Assembly: GCF_009828775.2 (NCBI RefSeq)
Contig: NZ_WTSY02000004.1
Location: 1 to 64,000 of the forward strand
Length of the DNA: 64,000 nucleotides
Origin: Erysipelothrix aquatica
Lineage (GTDB): Bacteria > Bacillota_I > Bacilli_A > Erysipelotrichales > Erysipelotrichaceae
Reading direction: 5' to 3'
The notes below the pieces were generated by a model. That model worked only from the letters and a program-made list of their open reading frames with translations, had not been told where the DNA came from and searched no databases. The translations under genes and the position numbers were made by a program. Positions within the stretch are counted from its first letter, which is position 1; each line of letters begins with the position of its first letter. Of this stretch, positions 26,203 through 35,462 are shown one piece after another.

Positions 26203-27522
26203 CTAGTTAAATTTAGCGACTGCCTCAACGACTTCGTTGTACCATTGGTCTGCTGTTTTTTGACCTGAAACAACGGCATTTACAGTTCCATATAAAATAC
26301 CTTCTGGTGATGTTAAATCAACACCTTCAACTGCATCGTGTGCAACAAAGCCAACAGTATTCGCTTTTGCACCATTATCATAGACACTGTAGAAGAGATG
26401 TTTTTCATCATCTGCTGGAATTAGACTATTTGCTTTTGCTGTTGGTTGGATTGCTCCACCATTAGTGTAGAGAAGCTCTACCGCTTTATCTGAATACATA
26501 AATGCTAAGAATTCTTTAGCAATATCAATATTTTTTGCTCCTTTAGGAATATACATTTCTTCGGTAAATGTTGATGAATATGCATCTTTCGTTGTTTTTG
26601 GAATTGCTGTGAATCCCCATTTAAATGAATCTGTACGTGGTGCATCTTTCATTTCTTCAGTGAGCCATGTTCCGTTCGGAATAAAGAGTGCTTTATTATC
26701 CAAGATTAATTGTTGGTTCTTTGTGAATCCTTCTTTATTTGCTTGGGCAACGGTGTCTTGGTGTGTATATGTTGCAAGCTTCCCTACGATATCAAATGCT
26801 TCTTTCACTTCTGGAAGTTTCCATGCTGCTTCGTCATAGTTCATCAGTTTGGCATACACTTCTGGTCCTGCTGTTGCATTTAAGAGTGACGAGAAGAATC
26901 CATCAAAATATCCGGTTGTTGGATATGTAAAGAGAGCAATTCCTTCTGCTTTTGCTTTATCCCCTAGAGCAAACATTTCATCCCAAGTTGTTGGAACTGT
27001 CCAGCCTTTTTCAGCAAAGAGTCCTTCATTGTAGAAAAGACCAAGTGGTGAATAGTTTTGAGGCATTAGGTATGTTTTACCATCTGCATAAGGTTGTGTA
27101 CGAATGCTTTCTAGGAATCCTGGAAGCACTTTATCTTTGACCGTTACTTCTTCACCAGGAATTTTCAGATTAACAACATCCGAAATTTCTTCAATGTTTT
27201 TTTCTGCAATCATGGTATCTGTTAGTTTTCCTTCAGCACCAATACTTAAATGAATCACATCTGGAACATCACCGGCTTGAATTTGTGGTCGTAAAACGTC
27301 AGTGATATTTTTCGCTAAGGTGAGTTCAACTTTTACTGTCCCACCTTTTGTTTCCTCAAAGGCTTTGGCTACAGCTTCAAGTCCTTCATTTCCATAGCCC
27401 CCTTCTAAACCGGCAATTTTTAAGACTGTAGGTTCTGATGCCGATGGCGTATCTTTCGATTTAGAGCCACATCCTGTCAGAACAAGTAATGCTGTTACTG
27501 CTACAACAAATAATTTTTTCAT
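26203..27522 (-). CDS. Extracellular sugar-binding lipoprotein (family 1 SBP)
   Basis: About 439 residues. MKKLFVVAVTALLVLTGCGS is a lipoprotein signal with lipobox LTGC. The mature part is a cluster-B binding protein with FIPNGTWLTEEMKDA and IPKGAKNIDIAKEFLAFMY. ATG at 27522 chosen for AGGAGG eight bases upstream. It feeds the two CUT1 permeases; substrate inferred as galacto-N-biose/lacto-N-biose from the adjacent GH112 gene. A catabolite-response-like element lies just upstream. Confidence 0.9.
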   Translation of the reverse strand: MKKLFVVAVTALLVLTGCGSKSKDTPSASEPTVLKIAGLEGGYGNEGLEAVAKAFEETKGGTVKVELTLAKNITDVLRPQIQAGDVPDVIHLSIGAEGKLTDTMIAEKNIEEISDVVNLKIPGEEVTVKDKVLPGFLESIRTQPYADGKTYLMPQNYSPLGLFYNEGLFAEKGWTVPTTWDEMFALGDKAKAEGIALFTYPTTGYFDGFFSSLLNATAGPEVYAKLMNYDEAAWKLPEVKEAFDIVGKLATYTHQDTVAQANKEGFTKNQQLILDNKALFIPNGTWLTEEMKDAPRTDSFKWGFTAIPKTTKDAYSSTFTEEMYIPKGAKNIDIAKEFLAFMYSDKAVELLYTNGGAIQPTAKANSLIPADDEKHLFYSVYDNGAKANTVGFVAHDAVEGVDLTSPEGILYGTVNAVVSGQKTADQWYNEVVEAVAKFN

Positions 27523-27556
27523 CAGTAAATCCTCCTGTAAGTTCATCATACATACT

Positions 27557-27570
27557 TGAAAGCGTTCTCA
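27557..27570. promoter_or_regulatory. Candidate cre (CcpA) site upstream of binding-protein gene
   Basis: TGAAAGCGTTCTCA fits the cre consensus TGWNANCGNTNWCA at every position. It lies 35-48 bp upstream of the start codon, overlapping the likely promoter (TATGAT -10), so glucose repression of the transporter is expected. Confidence 0.6.
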
Positions 27571-27697
27571 CTACGTGAATGTTGCCTTTGTCTTGTAATA
27601 TCTTGTTTTTACCGGTTTACTAATAAATTTCATACATATCGTATTTCGGGGATACCTTTTCACATTCTTGACAATTCCAAAATATCTGCTGATAAAA

Positions 27698-27728
27698 GAA
27701 AAAACGTATGCTTATAGCAAATACGTTT
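27698..27728 (-). terminator. Terminator or attenuator between GH112 copy 2 and binding-protein gene
   Basis: Stem AAACGTAT / ATACGTTT with an 11-nt loop, followed on the - strand by T residues. It separates the damaged GH112 gene from the transporter genes, which may then rely on their own promoter. Confidence 0.6.
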
Positions 27729-27737
27729 CTCCTACTT

Positions 27738-29918
27738 TTAAAGTTGAATTGAATTTTCCACAATGGATTCCCAACGGAGTTCTTCACTTCGAAGAATCAT
27801 CGTATGAGGATTTCCATTGCCATCATAAACTGTTGTACGTTGCGCATCGGCGGTATTATTGATGATCGCAACTTTCCCAATCGCGGGGTACACATTCACT
27901 TCGCAATTGAAGTTTGTCGAGAACCAACGGTGTAGTTCTGTTTCTTTTCCCGCCGCATAGAATAAACTGCGGTAGAGAATTCGTGCATTTTCTGGCGAGT
28001 AAGGAAGACCGGATAAATAGACACCGCGACCGCGACCGTACGGGTTCGCCGCAATCGTTACATTCTGATCTTGGATATCGATGACTTCAGTCTCTTTATG
28101 GGTTGCATAAATATTCGTTACAGGCTCACCACTTTCGAATGGTCGCGTTTTATCTTCCGTAATGAAGTGTTTATCCATGGCAGTATAGAAATATTTATTT
28201 GATGAGAGTGTTAGACCACGTTCCCGCTCAACCCCTAAGATATCTGCAAGTTGGAAGAATTTTCCGGACTTATCGTATGCACTGGGTTCACCCACACCGA
28301 CGAATCCATGACCTTCATGAACCCATTGGCGGATGATGCTGACCACTTCTGGATCATTCCAATTGCTTCCACCACTCATCGCGGTTCCTGCTTGACCGGC
28401 ATTAATCACGACATCAATATCTGCTAAGGCCCCTTGTTTCACATCGTCAAAGTTTATAAACTTCACATCGACACTCATCCCACTTAAAGCATCCATCATG
28501 CCATAGAAAGAGTATGTTTGTTTGTACCATAACTCATGCGCAACCATAAAGGCTTGCCAGGTTCGTAAACGACCCCATGAGTTTAAAATTCCAACGGTTA
28601 AATTGGCATGTGGTTTCACATCTTCAATGTTTTCAATTATATCTCTAAATTGATCGGCAATCCGTTCGACATAATCGACAAATTTAGGGAATTGGTATGC
28701 AAGACTTGGATAACCACCATAGCCTATACGATTCACAGGTTGACGCATGATTGCACGGCGTGCTCGTAACCAATTATCTGATGCTTCAATTACAGGGTCA
28801 TTTCCTTCACGGAAGGTATCTGGGAAGAAGTAAGGCAGGAAACGACCCTCAGTGTATTTAACATGTGGAATATCTGCAATAACACGAAGGCTCGCACCGC
28901 CTCCGACAGAACCAACAACGGCATCCAAACCAATTGAAGCGAAATGCTCACCATACGGTTCGGTACCAATCCAGTTGTCACCTAAGAACATCATCGCTTC
29001 TTTACCATGGGCATGAACCATATCGACCAGTTCTTTTGCACGACTTGCGACAAAGCGTTGTTGGAAATCAATGTAATCAAGGTAACGTTGTGTTGGTTCG
29101 TTAAAGGTTGAGTTGTACGTTCCTGCTTGGATGAAGTCTTCGGCAAGCAAACGATAACCGTGTTCTATTTCAAATGCTTTCAAAGCTGCGGGTGACACAC
29201 TAGCACCATACCCAAACCAATCGACAAACTTATCTTTTTTCATATCGTTAAAAAATAACGTGAAATGGTAGAAGAAGGTGGTGAATCGGACCACATCTGT
29301 TTTCGGATTGTTTTCTAACCATGTCTGCAATGTTGCTTTCATGAATTCCCATGATTTGGGACCACGGGCATCAAACGGTATGTCTTTCGGAACATCACCC
29401 CAATTATTCGTTAAGTGGTTGTACATCTGTGTTGGATCCCACATCACAAAGGCTAAGAAGTTGACCGTGTATTCGTGGAAAGGTTGCACATTATTAATTG
29501 TGACGGATTGTGTTGCCACATCATAAGTCCATGCTTCCACAGGTAGTAATTCACCCGTTGTTCGGTTATGTACTTGTCACCATTCTTTGGGATCTTCCAG
29601 AGTATTGGGTTGAATTTGTTCGGTAAAGAACCCTTTTAAAATTTCAATTGTCACGGACGTTGATGTCGCAATGGTGCGTTCACTCATAACAAAAATTTGT
29701 TGGGTTTCATCCAAGTGTTGTAAGGCAAACTCATTATAGTTTCGAGCTACAAAATACGTTGTATAGATTTTTGCATCCAAATCTTTCACACGTTCTTCTA
29801 ACTTTGTCCCATCACTATCACGGATTGCATCAGCCCCCCATCGTCGCATCAATTCTTTCGTTTCATCATAAAACTCATGTTCGCCAGGTAATGTAAGTCG
29901 GCCTTTTGTATCGCTCAT
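27738..29918 (-). pseudogene. GH112 phosphorylase, second copy with nonsense codon 114
   Basis: Same length (726 codons) as the intact copy at 22165-24345 and nearly identical to it. Codon 114, TGG (Trp) in the other copy, is TGA here (29577-29579), giving a 113-residue product, with a possible internal restart at 29540 yielding 600 residues that lack the N-terminal domain. The last codons also differ (WESIVENSIQL against WESYDENSIII). First gene of the operon, directly behind the regulated promoter. Either a recent pseudogene or, less likely, a readthrough case. Confidence 0.85.
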
Positions 29919-29934
29919 AATAAACTCCTAATCT
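27803..29934. repeat. Long direct repeat, copy 2 (GH112 gene)
   Basis: Partner of 22230-24361. Recombination between the two would delete, or in sister exchange duplicate, the three transporter genes together with one phosphorylase copy. Confidence 0.9.
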
Positions 29935-29985
29935 CTATTTTCGTTCTACACCCATCATACCCAATCTTATTGAAGCCCGACAATG

Positions 29986-30022
29986 CGTAAATTGTGGACA
30001 ATTTACGATATCTTGCTATAAT
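29986..30022 (+). promoter_or_regulatory. Operator and promoter of AraC regulator gene
   Basis: Perfect 9-bp inverted repeat CGTAAATTG / CAATTTACG (29986-29994 and 29999-30007, spacer TGGA). It overlaps a + strand -35 TGGACA (29995-30000), 16 bp from a -10 TATAAT (30017-30022). Toward the GH112 operon (-) a weaker TTGTCG / TATGAT pair lies at about 29983-29954. The site is placed for a regulator to act on both directions. Confidence 0.55.
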
Positions 30023-30089
30023 TTCATTTTCTTAAGAATTGACATTCCTTTAAAAACATATAGACTAAGAGTAAGGAGCCTCTTCATTC

Positions 30090-30914
30090 ATGAACAAAAA
30101 AAATCAGACCGTGAAACCTAAGCTTTTAAGCATTGAGCAGTACGCCTATGAAAAAAACTGGCACTCGATTTTGCACTCTCATTCATTCACCGAACTCTTC
30201 TACGTTGTATCGGGAAAAGGAAAGTTTCTCTTCTTTGATGGATACACCGTCAATGTTCAAAGTGATGATTTAATTATTATTGATTCGAATATTATGCACA
30301 CAGAGATGAGTAGCAATGAAGATCCACTTGTTTATATCGTATTGGGAATCCAAGGGATGACTTTTATTCCCAATGAGGATGAATATCGTGGTTATTCCAT
30401 GCACAATTATCAAGAATACAAGCATGAAGTTCTTTTCTATTTGCGCTCATTATTACAGGAATTCAAGTCACCTGACGCATTTTTAGAGTCAGTCTCTGAC
30501 CATCTTCTCAATGTTCTCATTATAAATATTCTGCGACGAACGCATTTAAAAATGTCCATCAAACAAACGAAAACTGAAGGTAAAAATGAATGCATTTTTG
30601 TGGAAAACTATATTAATACACACTATAAACAGGATATTACATTGGACGAGCTTGCCGACTTAACGTTCTTTAATAAGTTCTACTTATCTCATATATTTAA
30701 AGACCACTCGGGATATTCGCCCATCGAATTTTTGCTTAATAAACGGTTGAATGAAGCGAAGAAACTGCTCTTACGATCCAACCATTCAATATCCGATATT
30801 GCCACCGCAACCGGATTTAACAGTGCCACCCATTTTTCTGCATATTTCAAAAAGAAATTGGGAATGTCACCATCAGCATTTAAACAACAAGGAGAACACC
30901 ATGATAACACTTAA
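30090..30914 (+). CDS. AraC-family regulator with cupin sensor
   Basis: 274 residues: N-terminal cupin/AraC-binding domain (15-95, HSHSFTELFYVVSGKG, with HxH) and C-terminal double HTH (170-265; ITLDELADLTFFNKFYLSHI and ISDIATATGFNSATHFSAYF). Divergent from the GNB/LNB operon, so it probably senses a sugar of that pathway and activates the operon. AAGGAG lies 12 bases upstream. Its stop overlaps the start of the methionine aminopeptidase gene by 14 bp. Confidence 0.88.
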   Translation: MNKKNQTVKPKLLSIEQYAYEKNWHSILHSHSFTELFYVVSGKGKFLFFDGYTVNVQSDDLIIIDSNIMHTEMSSNEDPLVYIVLGIQGMTFIPNEDEYRGYSMHNYQEYKHEVLFYLRSLLQEFKSPDAFLESVSDHLLNVLIINILRRTHLKMSIKQTKTEGKNECIFVENYINTHYKQDITLDELADLTFFNKFYLSHIFKDHSGYSPIEFLLNKRLNEAKKLLLRSNHSISDIATATGFNSATHFSAYFKKKLGMSPSAFKQQGEHHDNT

Positions 30915-31653
30915 ATCAGCCCGTGAAATTGAAGGAATGGAAGCATCTGGACAACTGCTTGCACGCGTTCACGAAGCGCTACGAACATTTATTAAACCTG
31001 GAATTACAACGCACGATATCGATCAATTTGTCCAATCAATGATCGAAGAGAATGGTGGAACTGCTGCCCAAATTGGCTACCAAGGCTATAAGTATGCAAC
31101 ATGCATTAGCGTCAATGATGAAATGTGTCATGGTTTTCCAACCTCACAAGTTCTAAAAGCTAATGATCTTGTGAAAGTTGATTTTTGTATTGATTTGCAT
31201 GGGTTCTTATCCGATTCATGCTGGGCATACTGTGTTGGCGACAACGCACCCGAACCCATCCAGACACTTATGGATGCAACATTGAAGGCACTTGAATTAG
31301 GAATTGAACAAGCGGTTGCCGGCAATCGTACTGGTGATATTGGATATGTCATGGATGAGTATATCCAACAATTTGGTTACAAAATGTCCTTAGAGTTTAC
31401 CGGTCATGGATTAGGACCAACAATTCATGAAGACCCAATGGTTCCCTTTACTGGTCAAAAAGGAACCGGTACACTTCTCAAAAAAGGCATGGTCATCACG
31501 ATTGAACCAATCGTAAATGTTGGCACTCACTACGCGAAATTGGATTCCAATGGTTGGACTGCACGCACCGTAGATGGCTCACTAAGCTGTCAATACGAAC
31601 ACACCCTTGCAATTACCGATGGGAAACCCCATATTCTCACATTACAAAAGTAG
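30901..31653 (+). CDS. map: Type I methionine aminopeptidase
   Basis: 250 residues. Removes N-terminal Met from new proteins in the cytoplasm. Family features include SVNDEMCHGFP, metal-binding Asp residues in VKVDFCIDLHGFLSDS, His in TGHGLGPTIHEDP, Glu in ITIEPIVN and Glu in QYEHTLAI. ATG at 30901 is chosen because AAGGAG sits five bases upstream; an in-frame extension to 30751 would lie inside the araC gene. Probably an additional MetAP paralogue, since the ribosomal-cluster copy is usually elsewhere. Confidence 0.92.
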   Translation: MITLKSAREIEGMEASGQLLARVHEALRTFIKPGITTHDIDQFVQSMIEENGGTAAQIGYQGYKYATCISVNDEMCHGFPTSQVLKANDLVKVDFCIDLHGFLSDSCWAYCVGDNAPEPIQTLMDATLKALELGIEQAVAGNRTGDIGYVMDEYIQQFGYKMSLEFTGHGLGPTIHEDPMVPFTGQKGTGTLLKKGMVITIEPIVNVGTHYAKLDSNGWTARTVDGSLSCQYEHTLAITDGKPHILTLQK

Positions 31654-31677
31654 GATCTCCTACTTTTTCTTTTTTTT
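31646..31677 (+). terminator. Terminator after map
   Basis: Stem AAAAGTAGG / CCTACTTTTT followed by a long T-rich run on the + strand. Confidence 0.75.
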
Positions 31678-31703
31678 GCGTTATAATTGATGTGGAGGCT
31701 TTT

Positions 31704-32336
31704 ATGATATATACCAAAAATTTAACTTTTAAAAACATGTTGATGTATCCAGACATCACAATTGAAGCACTGTCTATGAGTTTCATCATCGGACCCAGTG
31801 GGGTCGGTAAAAGCACTTTTTTCAAACTTTTAAACAGTACTTTGTCGGTCGACAATCACCAAATTTATTATAACGACCGTGATATTAATACCTTAGACCC
31901 CATCGCACTGCGTCAAGATTTACTCTTATGTGGTCAATCCGTTTTTCTCTTTCCTGGTTCCATTCGCGATAACTTTAATCAATTCCGGGAACTGAGACAT
32001 TTAGAATCTCTAACCGATACTGAAATTTCAGCGTTTCTTAAAATTACCGAAGCACAATTTGACCTTGGTAAAAATGTTGATGTGTTATCCGGAGGTGAAC
32101 GACAACGTGTTTACATTGCAATCTTTGTATCACTTGCGACGACGGTCCTTTTATTAGATGAGCCAACGGCTGCATTGGACAAAGCAACGGGTTCCAGAGT
32201 TCTTGAGAATATTAAAAATTATATAAAAACCAAGCAGATGACCGCACTGGTTATCAGTCATGACCCTGACTTGGCGCGTGAGTACGCAGATGCATTGATT
32301 GACTTTAATGCTGTGAAACGAGGTGAAAACTCATGA
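31704..32336 (+). CDS. fetA: ABC transporter ATP-binding protein (FetA/YbbL type)
   Basis: 210 residues, compact ATPase. Walker A GPSGVGKST, signature LSGGERQR, Walker B VLLLDEPTAALD, switch His in ISHDPD. ATG at 31704 with GGAGG upstream; an upstream in-frame extension lies inside map and its terminator. It overlaps the next gene, a UPF0014 permease, by four bases. The pair matches FetAB, linked in E. coli to iron export and peroxide resistance, which would suit a cell that makes H2O2 by pyruvate oxidase. Confidence 0.85.
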   Translation: MIYTKNLTFKNMLMYPDITIEALSMSFIIGPSGVGKSTFFKLLNSTLSVDNHQIYYNDRDINTLDPIALRQDLLLCGQSVFLFPGSIRDNFNQFRELRHLESLTDTEISAFLKITEAQFDLGKNVDVLSGGERQRVYIAIFVSLATTVLLLDEPTAALDKATGSRVLENIKNYIKTKQMTALVISHDPDLAREYADALIDFNAVKRGENS

Positions 32337-33124
32337 ATTCTGGCATTATTCAACTCGACATTCTCCAATTTTCAACTGTATACGTCCTACTCATACTTGT
32401 TTTAGCAATTATGAAATATGCAAAAATCGATCAAAGCAAACTGCTCTTCGTAGCGAGTTTACGGATGTCGATTCAACTCTACCTTGCGGGACTTGTGTTA
32501 ACGTATGTTTTTGGCAATCCCCACCCTTTGTTTGTGGTCGCATATTTGGTTGCGATGGTTATCTTCGCGAGCCATCGCATCCTCAAACAAAATCAACGCC
32601 TGAATAAAGCCTTTCGTCGCCGTATTGTCATGGCCATCGCAGGTTGCGGCACTCTGATTCTTGTCTTTTTTGTTACACTGGTCGTTCGTACCGATTTCTT
32701 CAACCCACAGTACACAATCTCGTTGGGTGGTATGATTTTCGGAAACTCAATGACAGCCGTGAATTTGGGACTCAAGGCCTTTACACAGAACCTTGACCAA
32801 GAACGTGCAAAATCCGAAACCCTCCTTAATGCCGGTATCGAACCCAAAGCAATTCTGATGCCGCATGTAAAGAATGGTTTAGAAATGGCATTCATCCCAA
32901 CATTAAATTCCATGCTTAATATGGGAATTATTGCATTACCAGGGATGATGACAGGGCAAATTCTGTCGGGTACATTACCACTTACGGCTATTATGTACCA
33001 AATTGCCATCATGATTTCGATTGCAACGAGCGTCACCTTGACAGCTTTTGTGGCTCTCTACTGGGGATACCCTACTTTAATTTCACAACGAAAACAAATA
33101 ACATGGTATCAACATGAGCAATAG
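32333..33124 (+). CDS. fetB: ABC transporter permease, UPF0014 (FetB/YbbM type)
   Basis: 263 residues, about seven transmembrane helices. Family signatures: LRMSIQLYLAGLVL at the N-terminus, GGMIFGNSM in the middle and ALPGMMTGQILSG near 200. Forms the membrane channel for the preceding ATPase; likely metal (iron) efflux. Starts inside the end of the ATPase gene, showing translational coupling. Confidence 0.87.
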   Translation: MNSGIIQLDILQFSTVYVLLILVLAIMKYAKIDQSKLLFVASLRMSIQLYLAGLVLTYVFGNPHPLFVVAYLVAMVIFASHRILKQNQRLNKAFRRRIVMAIAGCGTLILVFFVTLVVRTDFFNPQYTISLGGMIFGNSMTAVNLGLKAFTQNLDQERAKSETLLNAGIEPKAILMPHVKNGLEMAFIPTLNSMLNMGIIALPGMMTGQILSGTLPLTAIMYQIAIMISIATSVTLTAFVALYWGYPTLISQRKQITWYQHEQ

Positions 33125-33668
33125 ACGCCGTAAAAAACAACCAAGTATGATTGGATGGGTTCTGCTCGTTTTCGTCGTATCGATGGGTTTTATGATGATC
33201 CGGGAGCATTTTGCCCAGCCCAAGATATCATTTCAAGAACAGTTTATTGAAACCTTGAATGCCAATATGACTCCGCATCCAACATTTAAAAGTGTTGTCT
33301 ATGCGCAAGCTATTCTTGAGTCCAATTGGGGTCAAAGTGAACTATCAACCGAAGCAAATAATCTTTTTGGAATTAAAGGTGACTATCACGGGGAATCCTA
33401 TACTGTTACCACAACTGAGTTCGAAGATGGTTCCTTTGCCTCAATGGAGGATACCTTTCGACGATACCCCGATTATCGAACATCGATTGCGGACCATGCT
33501 GAATTGATGTATCTTTCGCGTTATGACGGTGTGCGAGAAGCGCAAACGTACCGTGAAGCTGCCCAAGCGCTACAAGACGGCGGTTATGCGACTGACCCTA
33601 ACTACGCTTCCAAGCTTATCGAAATCATTGAGACATACCGCTTGTTTGAATATGACCATGCACAATAA
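33114..33668 (+). CDS. Membrane-anchored glucosaminidase-domain cell-wall hydrolase
   Basis: 184 residues. Basic N-terminus NRRRKKQ, one transmembrane helix (12-30), then a glucosaminidase domain (45-180) with AQAILESNWGQSELS carrying the catalytic Glu, NNLFGIKGDYHGES and YRTSIADHAELM. Would cleave peptidoglycan GlcNAc-MurNAc bonds outside the membrane. Overlaps fetB by 11 bp. No separate wall-binding domain. Confidence 0.85.
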   Translation: MSNRRRKKQPSMIGWVLLVFVVSMGFMMIREHFAQPKISFQEQFIETLNANMTPHPTFKSVVYAQAILESNWGQSELSTEANNLFGIKGDYHGESYTVTTTEFEDGSFASMEDTFRRYPDYRTSIADHAELMYLSRYDGVREAQTYREAAQALQDGGYATDPNYASKLIEIIETYRLFEYDHAQ

Positions 33669-33697
33669 AACCGCACGATAACGTGCGGTTTCTTTTT
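33666..33697. terminator. Bidirectional terminator between glucosaminidase and ABC exporter
   Basis: Stem AACCGCACG / CGTGCGGTT, loop ATAA, T-rich on the + strand and T residues on the - strand. Ends two convergent operons. Confidence 0.85.
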
Positions 33698-35453
33698 AAT
33701 CGACAGTTGTTTCAAATACAAATTGGTTATTGTAAAGTTCCGCGTAATGATTGCCATCAGCAAGTAAAGACTCATGGGTCCCTTCTTCAATGATACGACC
33801 ATTCTCGAGAACTACAATCTTATCTGCTTTGAGGATTGTTTTTAAGCGGTGTGCAATCACAAAACTTGTACGCCCTTCAATCACAACATCCATCGCTTTT
33901 TGAATGTCAGCTTCGGTTACAGTATCGACATTACTTGTTGCTTCATCCAGAATTAATAAATCTGGATCTACCAACATCGTTCGTGCAATACTAATCAATT
34001 GTTTTTGACCAACACTCATACGACTGTTGCTTTCGCTTACAACCGTATCATAGCCATCTTCAAGCGTCATAATAAAATCATGAACATTGGCTTGTTTCGC
34101 AACGCGTTCAATGGCTTCCTGAGATGCCTGAGGATCTCCAAAAGCAATATTGTCGCGAATTGTACCTGTAAACAATACAGAATCTTGGAGCACGATACCG
34201 ACATGTTTCCGTAGCGTTGGTAATGAGATATCGCGAATATCGCGGCCATCAAACTCGATTCGACCTTGACGGACATCATAGAAGCGATTTAGAAGATTCA
34301 TAATCGTTGTCTTACCAGAACCTGTATGGCCAACAAGTGCGACCATTTGTCCCTTATCCGCTGATATATTAATACCATGAAGAACCAGCGACTCGTCATA
34401 ACCAAACGATACATCAACTAAATTAACATCACCATGAATACCATCGATCGCCGTTACTGTGCTGCGATCTTTTTCATCTTCTTCCTGAAGTACTTCCATG
34501 ATACGCGATGCACCCGCAAACGCTAACTGCATTTGCGTATATTGTGATGCAATCTGTGATAAAGGTTGGTAAATCATTCGGACATATTGTGTAAATAAAA
34601 AGATGGTACCAGCAGCTTGTGCTATAGGAAGACGACCAACTGAGGTCATCCACGCACCGTAGAAGATTACAATTCCAGTACTTAGCATTGAAAGACCTTG
34701 AAGCGTAGGAAAGAGGACATTTGAATAAAATTGCCCTTTAAACGTTGCCTCAAACAAGGCTTCATTTTTTTCATGAAACTGTCTGCGCGATGCATCGTGC
34801 AGACCATTCGCAATAACCAGCTTTTGTCCAGAGAATTGTTCATCAACATAACCGTTCATTTCTCCGACACGTTTTTGTTGTAAGATTACAAATTTCTGCG
34901 CCTGCTTAATGATGTAGATGGCTGCACCAATAATCACGGGCGACATCGACAAAACTACAAACGATAATTCAACATGATTCATAAACATCATGATTATGGT
35001 TACAACGAGCATAAATGTATTGACCATTATTTGATGGATGGATTGGTTTAATGTGTTCGAAATATTATCCAAGTCACTGGTAAAACGTGACAATATGTCT
35101 CCATCATTCGATTTGTCAAAGTATTCAATCGGAAGTCCTTCGAGTTTTTCAAAAAGATCCTTTCGCATGTCATTAGTTGCATCTCCTGAGATTTGCGACA
35201 TTAACACGTTTTGAATCAAATTGAATACCCATGATGCCACCGCAAAGATGACCATGAGCATAATAACTCTAAAGAATCCTGATTTATCTTGGCTACCCAT
35301 GATATAGGCACCCAATTCATTAATTCCTTCACCAATAAATTCTGGTGATTTAACCGTCAAGAATGTACTTACGATTAACGCTGCAATCACAACCCACAGC
35401 TTGAGACTGTGAACTTTGATATATTTCCAAAAATAACCCAATGTGTTTTTCAT
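33696..35453 (-). CDS. ABC exporter subunit B (TMD-NBD)
   Basis: 585 residues: six transmembrane helices (1-320) fused to an ATPase (340-585). Walker A GHTGSGKTT, signature MSVGQKQLISIARTM (VGQ in place of the usual GGQ), Walker B LLILDEATSNVD with catalytic Glu. Second gene of a pair, 9 bp after its partner. Multidrug or lipid exporter of the LmrCD/BmrCD class. The altered signature together with the partner's Walker B change marks one degenerate ATP site, as in asymmetric heterodimers. Confidence 0.9.
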   Translation of the reverse strand: MKNTLGYFWKYIKVHSLKLWVVIAALIVSTFLTVKSPEFIGEGINELGAYIMGSQDKSGFFRVIMLMVIFAVASWVFNLIQNVLMSQISGDATNDMRKDLFEKLEGLPIEYFDKSNDGDILSRFTSDLDNISNTLNQSIHQIMVNTFMLVVTIIMMFMNHVELSFVVLSMSPVIIGAAIYIIKQAQKFVILQQKRVGEMNGYVDEQFSGQKLVIANGLHDASRRQFHEKNEALFEATFKGQFYSNVLFPTLQGLSMLSTGIVIFYGAWMTSVGRLPIAQAAGTIFLFTQYVRMIYQPLSQIASQYTQMQLAFAGASRIMEVLQEEDEKDRSTVTAIDGIHGDVNLVDVSFGYDESLVLHGINISADKGQMVALVGHTGSGKTTIMNLLNRFYDVRQGRIEFDGRDIRDISLPTLRKHVGIVLQDSVLFTGTIRDNIAFGDPQASQEAIERVAKQANVHDFIMTLEDGYDTVVSESNSRMSVGQKQLISIARTMLVDPDLLILDEATSNVDTVTEADIQKAMDVVIEGRTSFVIAHRLKTILKADKIVVLENGRIIEEGTHESLLADGNHYAELYNNQFVFETTVD

Positions 35454-35462
35454 AAGTACCTC

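Noticed and set aside
31554-31703. In-frame N-terminal extension of the FetA-like ATPase
   Set aside because: It would lie inside map and through its terminator; the ATG at 31704 has a GGAGG site and gives a normal-length ATPase.
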